Below, in pieces: positions 22,425-34,215 of a stretch of DNA of 64,000 bases. The notes below the pieces were generated by a model. The model did not search any database. It had not been told where the DNA came from and was given only the letters and a program-made list of their open reading frames with translations. The translations under genes and the position numbers were made by a program. The stretch spans positions 124,001 through 188,000 of the forward strand of contig JAMYHL010000032.1 in assembly GCA_025531455.1 (NCBI GenBank), in the 5' to 3' direction. How positions within the stretch are numbered: the first letter of the stretch is position 1; each line of letters starts with the position of its first letter. The DNA comes from Apiotrichum sp. Y4204. Its lineage: Eukaryota > Basidiomycota > Tremellomycetes > Trichosporonales > Trichosporonaceae.

Positions 22425-23204
22425 CTTGGGCCGCTTCGATTCGAGAACGGGAAAAAAGTACACGGACGCGAGAACGGGACGGAAAGGATGAGGGAAGTTT
22501 GAGGTGTCGTGTCGTGGATGTACAGTATCGGTGTTCAGTTCGAGTTTGAGATGATCGCGACACGCCAGGGCAAGGCAACATTGTGGATGGGTGTGACGGA
22601 GGCTAACGTGGCACCAGAGGAGTGGCGCCCCCAGGATATAAAGAGGATTGGCTTGTGGTTCTTGGCGGTTCGCCACTATTAGATTTCTGGATTCTCGAGT
22701 CAGTTGCTTGCTGGCCGCTGGTTTGATCTGACCTGGGCGTGAGGATGGGACATTGAATGGGAGCTACAAGAAGGAGATGCGTTTTGTCAAGATGCAAGGC
22801 AATCTGGTTTTAACTTGGTAGTCCCTTCCCCCGCCCCTGCACCATCCCTTTCTCACCGATCACCATCCCGCTCATCGTCCCGCACACTGCTCGGCACCAT
22901 GGTTCCCAGCACATCGATTCCCCCCTCCCACGCGGCGTACACTACACTGCTGCATGCGACTGACAACGGGTATTCAAGAATATGTACAACGTGAGGCGCC
23001 GACGCGGCTCGTGGGTGGCTGGCAGTGGGCGAATGGTTAGGAATGGGACTGGGAATGGGTTTGAGAATGAAATGGAATGGGACTCGGGTGGGGAGAATGG
23101 GATGAAGGAATGGGCGGGGGATGGCGAAACATGGGTCTCGGAGGGGTATGGGTATGGGTAAACTATACTATACGAACTTAGGCGTATGACTGCGGTGGGT
23201 GGCA
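22425..23204. other. Intergenic: RET3 promoter and 3' side of the next gene
   Basis: The 780 bp lie upstream of RET3 and downstream of the 514-residue gene. The stretch at 23040-23165 is purine-rich with many GGAATGGG-like words. No gene was recognised. Confidence 0.55.
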
Positions 23205-24921
23205 CTATGCCTCCTGGCTCTCGCCGTCAACGTCGGGGGCCATGCTGAGGCCAAGGCCCTCGAGGCCGAGCGAGTTTGGGATGCGGGATTGCGAGGTCGG
23301 GGTAGGTGCCTTGGGCCGTTCGATATCCGCCGGTGCCGGGGATAGTTTCTCACTGTTGACCTCCTCAATTTTGGCCATCCTGGCCTCCTCTTGCAGGCGG
23401 TGCTGTTCCATAGCTTGGGCAGCGTCGCCGAGGACAAGGGTGTGGCCGGGTACCATGCTGAGTGCTATGGAGCCGACAGTGGACGTAACAAGACCCGCGA
23501 CGCGGCGCGACAACCAGTTGAAGCGCTTGGCAAACGGCACAAAGGTGTCGATAACGTCCTGGACATCGACAACATCGCGGACGTGGGTCGCCTTGCCGAC
23601 CTCGTTAAACTCGACGATGGTGGATATGGGAAGATCCCAGTGAAGAAGAAAGTCTACCTCGCGCATAACACCTGCAGCGAGGGAGTGGACAAACGAACGT
23701 GGGGGTTCACTAAGCGCCGAGTCGGATTCAGCACTGAAGATATCAGACGAGTGGGGGCGGACAATCGACGGGAACAGGGTGAGTGAAACGACACTGGGGG
23801 TCAGCGTAAGAGTAACGCGCTTCACTCACTGGTCAATGAGGGCAATGTGGTATCCCTCGTAGCATTCCATGCAGCCAATATCGCGGCACTCGGCGGAGAC
23901 ATCCCAGAGCTTCCACCAGCCATCGTGGTTGTTATTGCGGTGTATGACCGGGCCGGTCGTGGAGAGCCAGGCGTCGACGGGGTCGGTGCTCTTGCCCTTA
24001 TTTGGCCTTGCAGCAGGGGCGGCAGTCTCAATGTCATCCGAGCCGAGGACGGCACCCCGGAGACGTGACGTGAGGTTGCGTGCGTGGAGTAGAAGAGACG
24101 AAGGGGTGAAGGAGGGGAGGTACGCGGTGGAGAAGAGCTGGAGGAGAGCAAAATGGGTAAGCACAGACTGCCGGGACGAGAGCCGGATGAGCGGGTGGTC
24201 ATAAACTGTGGGGTCAGCACGGGCCTCTGTGACTGTAACGCGAGAATGCCGACTGCGATGGCAACCTAGAGCTTCGGCGAGCTCGGCGAGCTCCGGATGG
24301 CAAAGGCCGCTCAACCAGATGGCAACAACTCAGCTACTCACCACAATCGCCCTCAAACCACCGCTCGACCACGCGCTTCACTTCCTGTCCCTGCTCAACC
24401 CACAGGGGCGAGGAACTTGCGCCGGGATCCTCCATTCCACGATAGAGTACACGGTGGATGTCAATCAGCGCCTCCATTGGCTCGCCAGCGATGCGTCCGA
24501 ATACTTCGGGATCCCAGTCGTGGTCACGGTCGGGAATGACATCTGCCGCAAGCTGACAGTCCTCCCGGTGCTGTTGGCTGGGGCACTCGCACGGTGTCGG
24601 GTGCGTCGGCGTATGGAGTCCATCGTGCGTGTTGTATTGGTGCAGGGCATGGCGAAGGGCCGCTAGAGATGCGCGAGAGCCTGATCCATAGAGGCCGCGA
24701 TGGTGCCCTCCTGCGTGATGCGGCGTGCTGTGTCCCGAGTAGGCGGAGAAGAGCGCCGAGCGATTTCGCGAGTGGTATCCTAGGGTTTCACCGTGTAATG
24801 CGGCGCTCGACTGGGCGGGCGAGTAGGTGGATCGGTCGGGGATGTAGAAGCGCGGCTGATGGCGGCTGAGGGTGGGATGCGGCAGATCATACTCTGTCGA
24901 GGCATAAGTAAAGTACGACAT
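23205..24921 (-). CDS. Conserved-looking fungal protein of unknown function, possibly NTF2-like
   Basis: Exons are 24342-24921, 23830-24205 and 23205-23793, giving 514 residues; the introns are 136 and 36 nt. I do not recognise the gene. The first 150 residues are Tyr/His/Ser-rich and probably disordered (MSYFTYASTEYDLPHP at the start). A Cys-containing PCECPSQQHREDC motif lies near residue 155. The ordered part carries WVEQGQEVKRVVERWFEGDC, YDHPLIRLSSRQSVLTHFAL, a WWKLWDVSAECRDIGCMEC segment, and LPISTIVEFNEVGKATHVRD. The strand-rich pattern of a DHP-type helix, then an EFNExGKxTxHRD strand, recalls SnoaL/NTF2-like fungal proteins; this is only an impression. The tail is charged and proline-rich. 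No signal peptide is visible. It is the last gene before the gene-poor region. Confidence 0.75.
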
Positions 24922-26040
24922 TGCTGAATGGGGAGGGTTTTCGAGCGGCGGCGGCGGTTCTTCGTCTCGCTCAAGGACGCGGCGGCGGAGCGGCTCCACA
25001 CAGTGGCCGTAGCGGTTTGGACGTGATTGCGGCAGTTTGGGAGGTGGCACCGGAGGGCGGGGATGGAAGCGGGGTGGGTGGTCAAGACGAGGACGGTGGT
25101 GATATATGGTGGGAGGGGAGGGGGAGGAAAGTGGGAGTGATGGATGTGGTTGTGATACAAAATGGTTGTGAGGTGGTGAACATGAAAAAGAAATCGAGAA
25201 GAGAGATCGAGAGAGAGCCAAACGGGACACGAGCACCCGAAGAGATGAATGATGATGATGATGTTGTGATGCGATTTGTGGCCTTTTGGTTGGATGAGAG
25301 GGCCCAAGGTCTACTTTTGGTGCTTTGGTTAGCTTTTGCTTTCGTTGTTGGTCTCTGGTCTCTCTCTCTCTTCCTTTTTTTCGGGTGGCGTTTGGCTCTT
25401 GTGACCCCGCGCGCATGACCGCCTTCCTCGGCCCCCTCTCCTCTAGTGACTGGATCTTGACTGGATTTCTGCTATCCTGGGTGCACAGGGGGCGGTGGGG
25501 CCCTGGACGCTAGAAGCACTTAGTGCAGGGTCATCAGTGCGGGGGTGGGGGGGAAGAAGATAGAGGGGCAGAGGGCAAGGGGAAAGGCAGCAGCCCAGCG
25601 CGGGTGGCCAATGGCCAAGGAAGGCACATGAACGGGACCTCTGGACTTTGTTCCTCTGTCCCTGCCCCTGGCCCGGATATGGGTTGCAGATCTTGTGCCA
25701 CCCAACTGAATTGTCATTAATTGAATATTATAAGATTAGCCAAAGGAGCCTAATCCGCCTGGGAGGTGTGTCTATTACGGGTCCCACCATGGAGCACTCT
25801 AGTCGCCATTTTGTAATTATGTACCATTACCATTTGGCTCACCATGATGTGTGTGGTTGCTATCTATTGTGGCTGTGATCGGTGCCAAGCTCGGTACTCC
25901 CGGACCCTCGGAGATCCAACACCGACACCGACACCGACACCGCACTGCGATGAAGACGGGAGCTAGCCGTGTGTTTACTCTGTTTACTAATTACCCTGCG
26001 ATCTGGTGTGGTATGTAGGCACTGTTCGGTTCGGCATCGC

Positions 26041-26062
26041 TGCATCGCATATCGCATATCGC
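26041..26062 (+). repeat. 22-bp word shared with 40601-40622
   Basis: TGCATCGCATATCGCATATC followed by GC is identical to the copy at 40601-40622. It holds two copies of an 8-bp ATCGCATA-like unit. Both copies are intergenic. Confidence 0.85.
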
Positions 26063-27715
26063 CATCGGGCATCTGCGCGTGCTTCTGTCATGCGTCACTA
26101 ATCACTCTGTCACCTGTCACTCGCTCGTACTGATGCACTGCTGGGTGGAGCACCTAGCATCTAGCACATGAGCACACGAGGGTACGGCATCGGATCCCCG
26201 ATAGGAGCTATAGGCCTATAGGAGCCCGCATCGGACGGAGCGCGCACAATGGCCACAATGGCACACAAAGGACATTCACCCACCCCACCGCCACCGCCAC
26301 TGATGTGCGTGATGTGTATGATGATGCTTGCATTGCGCATTGTCTTCCACTAGTCCTGAGATCCTAAACTAGCCCTCGAAGCCGTGATGAATGATGCATA
26401 CGTGCATACGCTGGACGCTCGAGGGCAGGATGCATGTGCAGGCCACCACATGTTCCACCACGCCATGACCCCTCCCGACGTCATGCCCGCGCAGCGTACA
26501 GCGCACTACGTCACCGACACCCGGACACACCGGCGTCTATGCCACTCTTGTGACCCTGCGCACCCTGCACCCCTCCAGCCACAACTGTGCTCGGCATGCT
26601 CGAGATCGCGACAACTCCTGAGCTAGCTGAGCTGCGGACCCCCATGAGCATGACAGAAAGATCGAGCATAGCAAGGATATCTCGGGAATGCAGAGACCGG
26701 CGACAACATACATAGAAGATAGTATACGTTGGAGGACCTTGAAACGCCATCCCTTCCGAGCCCTTCACGATGCGCCGGCAGATCCGGAGGCCCGCGCGCC
26801 AGCCGACGCCAGCACGCCAGCGGACGGCGTTCGTGGCGTGGGTTCTCGCGGTGCGGCGGTCTCCACCCCGCGGACCGAGTGGGACCCAGTTGCCGAGTGG
26901 CCGAGTGGCGTCAGGGGGGCGGGGTTGAGAGGCCGAGGCGCCGAGGTGGGGTTGGCGTTATTGTGCGTGTGTGAGCTGCGTGTGGTGGGCAGTAGTGGCG
27001 GTCGGTGTCGGTGTGGAGGAACAATGCTGTTGTGCTCGTCAAGTTGGGTGTTGGCGCTCGTGGAAGTGGCAGTGGAAGTGGCTGGACGTCCGGGTGGTAC
27101 GCGTACGCGCCGGACCGGACGGGTGGCCCTTTGTCATTATCACTCATCCCTCGACTTCAGGCCGAGATACTGAAACGTGACGGGCTGCCGTCAACTTGCG
27201 AAGGTACTCCAGATGATCCAGACGGCGACAAAGGTACATATGGTACATCTCAATGTGTAACACCAAGCACGGGGAGAGACCGGAGATCGGAGATCGGAGG
27301 TCGGGGGATATGCCTTTAACACATGTCTCTCGGAAAACGACTGTCTCTCGTCTGTTTCTCGTGTCACATCATTTGGATACATTCCAATTCTCGCTCTTAT
27401 TGTCTTCTCGTACTGTTTTCTCGTACTGTCTTCTCGTACTCTCGCGAAATCCTCCTCTCTTCCCTCCTCGTCTTAATCTTCTTCCTCTTCCGCCATGCTA
27501 CCCCCGTTCTCCCCTTCCCGGCGATACGCTGGCCCCAAAAGCAGCACACAGCACATAGGCAAGACATTCCATTGTCGTCTGCACACTGTATAGAACGTAG
27601 AACAGGCGCAAGACACGTGTCTCGGGCGGAACATCATCACAATATTACAACATCGAGTGTGCCGAGCGTGCCGCGGCTCGCGGAACGGCTTGCTCACGGA
27701 ACGGCTTTTGGCTTG

Positions 27716-27910
27716 TAGCTCTGGCTCGGCTTGGTGAGGCTTGTGGCCTTGTGGTCGGGGATCGAGCTACGGGGACCGTAGATCGGCTCGGCTTGTGGCT
27801 CGCACTGTTGGCCAATTGGCAGTAGCTCGTGGATGGTGGCTCGTGGCCCGTGGCTCGTAGTCATGTTTCGTAGCTGCGGCTCGCCACTCGGTTCATGGCC
27901 CACAGCTTCG
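27716..27910. repeat. Degenerate GGCTCGTGG-type low-complexity region
   Basis: About 195 bp of imperfect words such as GGCTCGTGG, GGCTTGTGG and GGCTCGTAG repeat without a fixed period. The region looks like an old, decayed simple repeat. Confidence 0.7.
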
Positions 27911-28349
27911 AGTCATGGCTCGAGGAATGCCATCGCGAACCGGAAAACAGCGGAATGCGGGAACAGCAGGGCATGACATCAGATGAGATGCCGGGCATAT
28001 CGGGGACAGTTGAGATGTTGAGAGTGTGATCGAGTGGCGAGTGGCGCGAGGGGTGGGCCGACGGCACGGGATAGTGGGCTCGTCTCGGCGTCTCGGTCAG
28101 AGAGATAAGATTTCGCCTGCAAGACCTCGGTTCTGAGAGCTCGCGCTCCCGTACTCTCGCAAACTCGGTTTCGTGTCCCCGGTTTTTGCGGCTCGGTTTG
28201 GTGGGCTGTCGGCTCGGTATCGAGGATATCACGGTATCACGTATCACTCGGTGTGCTATCGCCTCGATGATTACTCTCATCTGCCGGGTGATGTATCTCA
28301 TAATCGCCATATTTCACTGCTTGTAGTCGAGCTCAGATACACCTCTGCT

Positions 28350-28362
28350 CGCAGCGCGCAGC
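28350..28362 (+). repeat. CGCAGCGCGCAGC dispersed motif, copy 1
   Basis: This is one of four exact intergenic copies (others at 31540, 47705 and 61373). No function is known to me. Confidence 0.8.
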
Positions 28363-28605
28363 CGTGGACACGTGTTCTAGTTTTTAGTATAGTCGCGCTA
28401 GTCGTTGTCGTCAGCGGTCAGCTGTCAGGCGGCGATCCATAAACCTAACTCGCATTCCTCTGTCAATTCAAACGTATTCCCACACCCCCAGAGTTCCATT
28501 CCTTGCGCTGTCCGGCCCGCGTCTGCAGTCTGCAGTACAGGTACAGTACAGTTAGCCCACGGGTGCAGATACAAGTGCAAGTACAGGTGCAGTCAAAGTC
28601 CAGTC

Positions 28606-28680
28606 GGGGCCACAGTCGCCGGGGCCACAGTCGCCGGAGCCACAGTCGCCGGAGCCACAGTCGCCGGAGCCACAGCCACC
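28606..28680 (+). repeat. 15-bp minisatellite, five copies
   Basis: Five head-to-tail 15-bp units read GG(G/A)GCCACAGTCGCC; the last has two changes. A shorter AGTACAGGT-like repeat precedes it at about 28535-28590. The period is a multiple of three, so open frames run through it, but no gene is supported. Confidence 0.95.
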
Positions 28681-29529
28681 AGTAGTAGCCCACAGGCCAT
28701 GGCCAATATCAGAGTTCTCGTCCCAGCTCACGCATACTCAAGGTCAGCGTTCCTTCAGTCCAGCACTCCTGAGGCCGGGGGAGCCGCCACACGCATCGCG
28801 AATCGGACATGCACCCCCCAACGCGGCGCCACCGTCGCGCCCGGCGTCGCGTCATTGGATCATTGGATTAGCCAGGGTTGTTAGCGGTTCGCATTCAAGG
28901 TCTTGAGGTCAATTTACAAGTTGAGCGGCGTGGGTCGCGGGGTGGCGGGGTCTTGGTGATCTGGGGAAGCGGTGCCCCATACGCCCGTAGCGAGGTGTAG
29001 CTATGCCATAGTAGCGTTCTTAGTGCGTCCGCGTTGTGTGCGCCCCGAGAGGTCGAGAGCAATGCGCCGGAATGTGCCCTCCCAGTCTCCCATCCTTTGG
29101 TGCTGGAATGTTCGTGGATCGCAGCTTCACCTCACGGCCTCGCGGGCTCACGGGCTCACAGGCGATCCGTATCCGTGATCAGTGCCGTGCCGTGTTCCGT
29201 GTCCCATGTACCGTGTTCCTTCCATGATATATGATATCATGTTCCAGGCAGGATGACCATCTGGGCGCGCTGGGCGGGGCGTCAGCTCAATTCCGGTGCT
29301 TGTCGAACTCCAAGGTCTTGTTCGTTGTGCGCGACGCCTGGTGGCTCGGCCAGTGTGCTCTCCGCTGTGCGCTGTGCGCTCTGTGCTCTGCTCCATGCGA
29401 TTAGCGTCAGTCGTACAGCTACTGATGCATGCTCCTGATTCATGTTGTACTTCTTCCATGGTCTCCCCTCATACTACAGTGGCTCGTAAACGTGGCTCAA
29501 AACGACCGGCAGCTAGAATACACACACGC

Positions 29530-30097
29530 TTAACGGCCAGAGTGGCCAGTGCCAGCGCGGATGTTGCCCTCGCCGCGCGACGGGTTCATGTTGGGGTCGT
29601 GGACCTGGAAGCGCTGCCTCTTCGAGGTTCCGTTCTCGAGGATGAGGACAATGGCGGCACTGCAGTGTTAGTGGGATGGGATGCGAAGACAGAACCAAAA
29701 GACTCACTCAGTGGACTTGTCCTTGATGCGCTTGTCGTCGCCGAAGAAGGCGGTCTCGACCTCCTGGCGCGAGATGGGGGCGAGCATACCGGTGGTGCCG
29801 CTCGTGTTCGACTTGAACTGTCGTGTGAGCGAAATGTTACAAAACGGGGTGAGCAGGGTTAATGGACTAAGTCACGGATCAAAGTCTGCGACGCAGATCC
29901 AGCATCCATCCACGACGTCTACTCACAATGTCAAAGCTTCCGAGGAAGCGGGCAAGAGCTATGTCCTTTCCGCCCTGGGGCTGCTCCTTCCAGCGATTGT
30001 ACTCGGTCTCGTCGTCGACAAAGACGAGGTACTCGTCGGCGTGCTCGTGGGGGCGCCAGATGACGGCAAGAGTCTCGTTGTCCTTGGCGGAAGACAT
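29530..30097 (-). CDS. RTC3: SBDS N-terminal (FYSH) domain protein, Rtc3-like
   Basis: Exons are 29927-30097, 29708-29817 and 29530-29659, giving 136 residues; the introns are 109 and 48 nt. The protein resembles yeast Rtc3/Hgi1, a small single-domain relative of the ribosome maturation factor SBDS with a reported link to RNA and stress. The start MSSAKDNETLAVIW leads to EYLVFVDDETEYNRWK, then IALARFLGSFDIFKS, a TGMLAPISRQEVETAFFG segment and AAIVLILENGT, in the order expected for the FYSH fold. The C-terminal tail is Gly/Arg-rich (NMNPSRGEGNIRAGTG) and looks flexible. Full-length SBDS is about 250 residues, so this is the short paralogue family, not a truncation. The gene stands alone between two long gene-free stretches. 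Confidence 0.82.
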
Positions 30098-32402
30098 TGT
30101 GGGGGATGTGCAAGAAAGGGTAGATGTGATGTGGATGTGAGTGTGGATGCAGTGAATGCGGATGGGAAAGATGTGAAGAGTAAGAGTGAAGAGAGTGTTG
30201 AGCAGAGTCTATATACTGCACGAGATGGCGTCCAGCCTGGCGCTGTCGGCTCCGGATGAACACTACGTGGTGTGAGTAGGTAGTAGAGTGGGCGGCTGCT
30301 TGCTACGTATTCCATTCTCTCTCACTCACTCACTCAACTCCCTCTCACTCCTCCATTGTCGTCACTAGCAGCGAATGGGTATGTAGCATTACGTATGACG
30401 TCAGTAGACGGCCTGGGCGCACACAATAGAGTGTCATTACAGCCACTTGGCAGTGTGTGCAGTGCGAAGAAGACGATCCCTCGCACATCCCTGCATATCC
30501 CTGGCATATCAGCCAATTACACACGAGTATAGCCTATTAGACAGGGATTACAATAACAAATGCTCGTCATTCAAGAAGCGAGTAGAATACCGCAGATCAA
30601 TTATAAGTGGTCGACAAATCAGATTTGGCTGTGGATCTTCTGGGCGCCTAATCTTGCCCAACAACTCAATGTGGACTCCTGCACGACTAACACCTTCATG
30701 CCTAAACCGAAGACAAAAGTTACGTAAATTAACGTGCGCCGTTCAGTCAAACCGCACTATTTGTAATTCCTCAGCTTTCCCTGTGTGTGCCTGATTTTTT
30801 GCAGCGATCGCACCGTTGTGCGTCGCTGCAACAGCCCCTGCGGTATCGTACCACCTACAACATGTCCCTGCGCACTGCGCCAGGGCCCGGGGCCAGCGCG
30901 CGTGCCTCTCGCCTGGCCAGGCCCGCACTATCTATCGAAATTGATAAAGACACATCGTTTTCGTTCGCGCTGCGGCAATCGTACGAGAGGCCAAAGGGGG
31001 GCAAAAGGGGGGCGTATACCCGTGGCTGTGGGCGGCTGTGGGCGCGTGGGTGCGGCTGGGCGGACTGCGCGGACTGCGCGGACAATATGGACAAATATCG
31101 CTCTTGTCGTGGGGTGAGCTAGATACCAGCGATAAACTTTTTTTTTCTTTCCTCACCCTTTTTTCTGAGCGCGTACGGCGCGCTGGCGCGCTGGCCGCTG
31201 GCGCGTGTGCTACGCGGCACTTGGTGGTTTTGAGAGGGCTTGACTGTACTAGCACTTGACCACCGGACCAGTTAGACAACCAAAGTGCTAGACATCGAGG
31301 TAGGTAGCTGGGGTGGGAAATACCGGGCGCGTTTGGCTGGCTGTGGCATGCATCGCGCAGATAGATCCCTTTTGGGAATCCTGCAACCGACGATCAGAAC
31401 CGATGTGACTCCGGATCACAGAGGTGGAGGCATTGAGGCAGCATCATCTGCCAGCATGCCAGATGTCTACTCCTACCATCGCGGCTGCAATCTGTCATCT
31501 GCCTGTCATCGTGTCATTATGCATCACGATATGTGCGTGCGCAGCGCGCAGCGTCTGTGCGCGTCCATGCACGTCGGAGAGAGTCCGAATGGCATTGGAA
31601 GAGACCCCACGTTGCCGCCCATTAGATTTTTCTGTTTCTGTTCCCGATGGGGTTTGCCGGTCCTCGTCTGTGCCCTGAGTCTCAGAGAGAAAAAAAAAAG
31701 TTGTCTCTCCCGTAGCGTGTCTCTAGTGATCTACCAAACGGTCAAACGGGCTCATTGGCATGGCCTCCATATGGTTTGGCCCTGGCCTCTATCAGCGCCG
31801 CCCTCTGCCCTCGCGCCCTCCCCAAAGTTCCGGTCCCGGTCGGCGCGGTAACGGCTGAGCGCGTGTGGGTTGTACGACGCGGGGGCGGAGGCGGAGCAGA
31901 GTGGGAGGCCTGAGAGGATTAGGGGCAAAGAGGATATGATATGGGAACTGTGTGGGCGGGCCTGAACCATCGTACAATCGTATCATTCCCGGTGGCCCAG
32001 TGGCAGCCACGCCACGCCGCGCCAGTCCGAGACGAGAAACGAGAGAAAGAGAGAGATGAGACCATCGCTGTCCTCCGCCGTGTCACCCCCGTTGCAGCCC
32101 TGTCCCCCCTCTGGCGCCATTCCAGCAACGCAACACATTGTCCTGCCCCCCTCAAGAAGTCGACGTCCACGCTCACTCATCTTCTTGTGCTCTTGCTCTC
32201 TTGCCTGTTGCTCAACTTTGCTTTTGTGTTCATCACACTCCTTGTCCCATACCCCCCATCACATCTCGCATCTACCCCGCGCGCCCCGACGATCGCTGTT
32301 CGCCTCGGTCATATCGCCCCGCTCTCCCATATTTTTGTAATCCCAACTTTTTAGTCCACCCCCCCTCACCACCCCCCGCGCTCCGCATCTCATCCCACCA
32401 CC
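30098..32402. other. Long divergent intergenic region between RTC3 and ERG13
   Basis: The 2.3 kb carry the promoters of RTC3 and ERG13. Seen are a CACTCACT run near 30322, poly-T/C tracts at 31139-31165, direct GCGGACT repeats near 31060-31080, a dispersed GC-rich motif at 31540-31552, a run of ten A at 31689-31698, and a C/T-rich leader (32140-32400) before ERG13. No further gene was recognised. Confidence 0.55.
31540..31552 (+). repeat. CGCAGCGCGCAGC dispersed motif, copy 2
   Basis: Exact copy of the intergenic 13-mer, extended here to GCGCAGCGCGCAGCG. Confidence 0.8.
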
Positions 32403-34215
32403 ATGGTCGCGTTTGACATCCCCGCCCGCCCCTCCAACGTCGGTATCCTCGGCATGGAGATGTACTTCCCCAAGAGGTGCATCTCCGAGGAGGACCTCGA
32501 GGAGTTTGACGGCGTCTCGAAGGGAAAGTACACCATTGGTCTTGGCCAGAAGTACATGGCCTTTACCGACGACACGTACGTAGTGGAATTGGAATGGAGC
32601 AGCGAAGGAGCGGTACTGACGTTGCAGTGAGGACATTAACTCGGTCGCCCTTTCCGGTATGTAGCAGACAGCTCAGCTCTGCCCGCCAGCTCGCTGCAAG
32701 TAGCTCACCCCGCAGTTGTCTCTGGTCTTCTCGAGAAGTACAACGTCGACCCCAAGTCGATTGGCCGCCTCGATGTCGGTACCGAGACGATTATCGACAA
32801 GTCCAAGTCAACCAAGACGCTCCTGATGGACCTGTTCGCCTCGCACGGCAACCACGACATTGAGGGTATCGACTCGAAGAACGCGTGCTACGGCTCGACC
32901 GCCGCACTCTTCAACTGCATCAACTGGATGCAGTCCGAGTCGTGGGACGGCCGCAACGCCATTGTCATGTGCGGTGACATTGCCATCTACAAGGAGGGCT
33001 CGGCCCGCCCCGTCGGCGGCATGGGTGCTTGCGCCCTCCTCATCGGCCCCGACGCCCCTATTGTCTTTGAGCGTGAGTAGAGGAATGCCAGAAGGGGGAA
33101 GTAGCGAGGTGGGACGACGACAAGGGCGTAACAACACAAAAGAGCAGCTGTCTGTTGTCTGATGCTGTTTTCTGTTGTCTGTCGTCTGTCTCGGGCGGAA
33201 CCATGGGCGCAGACAGTGGCCGTATCTTGCGGACGCCCATCTCGTCGATCTGTTGCCTGTTGCAGCTGTCGTCTCCGAAACATGTGGCTGACGTTGTAGC
33301 CGTCCACGGCACCTACATTGCCAACACCTGGGACTTCTACAAGCCCGACCTCTCGGCTGAATACGTGAGTGACTCCTCCAATCGCCCAGACGCGACGAGA
33401 CGCGTGTTGGGAGACGCCCACTGACCTCACAGCCCACCGTTGACGGCCCGTGGACCATTGCCGCCTACCTTGGCGCGCTCGACAACGCCTACTCGACCTA
33501 CATCGAGAAGGCCGCGGCCTCCAAGGCCCGCGCTCTCAAGAAGAACATCCCCAACGGCAACGGCGCCGAGTCGTCCGCCGAGGGCATTGACCAGTTCGAC
33601 TACGTCTGCCTGCACTCGCCGTACGGCAAGCTCGTGCAGAAGGGCCACGCTCGTTTCTTCTACAACGACTACCTCCGTGACCCGACCGCCGCCCAGTTCG
33701 CCAACATCCCGGAGAGCATCAAGGCCCTTGACAAGACCAAGACCTACATGGACAAGACTGTCGAGAAGACCTTCCTTGCCCACGCCGACACCCACTACAA
33801 GTCGGCTGTCGTCCCTACCACCGACTGCGTCAAGCGCTGCGGCAACATGTACACTGCCTCGCTGTACGGTGCCCTCGCTTCCCTGATTGCCAACGTCGAG
33901 TCGGACGAGATCCAGGGCAAGCGCGTTGGTCTCTTCGCCTTTGGTTCCGGCTGCGCCGCGTCCTTCTTCGCCCTCCGCGTGCAGGGCTCCACCGAGGAGA
34001 TCCGTTCCAAGATGGCCCTCCAGAAGCGTCTCGCCGCCATGGACGTCGCGCCCTGCCAGGCGTACGTCGACGCGCTCAAGCTCCGCGAGGACAACCACAA
34101 CGCGGTCGAGTACAAGCCCCAGGGCTCGGTTGACAACGTCTGGCCCGGCGCCTACTACCTCGACGGCGTCGACAACCTCTACCGCCGCACCTACACCCGG
34201 AAGCCGGTCGCATAA
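32403..34215 (+). CDS. ERG13: Hydroxymethylglutaryl-CoA synthase
   Basis: Exons are 32403-32575, 32628-32656, 32716-33072, 33300-33364 and 33433-34215, giving 468 residues. The enzyme condenses acetyl-CoA with acetoacetyl-CoA to HMG-CoA, the step before HMG-CoA reductase in the mevalonate and sterol pathway. The ATG lies in an ideal context (accaccATGG). Seen are the N-terminal [12 protein letters not shown], the catalytic cysteine in the [12 protein letters not shown] block, the [15 protein letters not shown] strand, the histidine-containing [11 protein letters not shown] block, [15 protein letters not shown], and the C-terminal [18 protein letters not shown]. Exon 2 is a 29-nt microexon coding EDINSVALS, which the family needs. 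The intron before exon 4 is 227 nt and rich in TGTCTGTTG words. The protein has no SKL end and no presequence, so the cytosolic form is likely. Confidence 0.97.

Larger units (their letters stand above)
24922..29529. other. Gene-poor intergenic region (4.6 kb)
   Basis: No coding gene, tRNA or transposon could be supported. The left edge (24922-25420) is probably the 5' UTR and promoter of the 514-residue gene, with purine-rich stretches and a GATGATGATG run near 25247. The stretch 25700-25860 is locally AT-rich. The region holds a CCGACA run at 25918-25940, a 22-bp word shared with 40601 (26041-26062), TTCTCGTACT repeats at 27405-27440, a G/T-rich stretch full of GGCTCGTGG-like words (27700-27910), a GC-rich motif at 28350-28362, and a 15-bp minisatellite (28606-28680). 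The open frames here have biased, low-complexity composition and no family features. Confidence 0.55.

Noticed and set aside
26688..27173. 161-codon frame in the gene-poor region
   Set aside because: Its Arg/Gly/Val-rich composition is what GC-rich non-coding DNA gives. No motif or supported start.
28606..28680. Possible CRISPR-like array
   Set aside because: The units are adjacent with no spacers and the organism is a eukaryote.
28405..28884. 159-codon frame through the minisatellite
   Set aside because: It stays open only because the repeat period is a multiple of three. There is no splice pattern or family feature.
24922..32402. Transposon remnant in the gene-poor region
   Set aside because: No reverse transcriptase, transposase or long terminal repeats could be seen.
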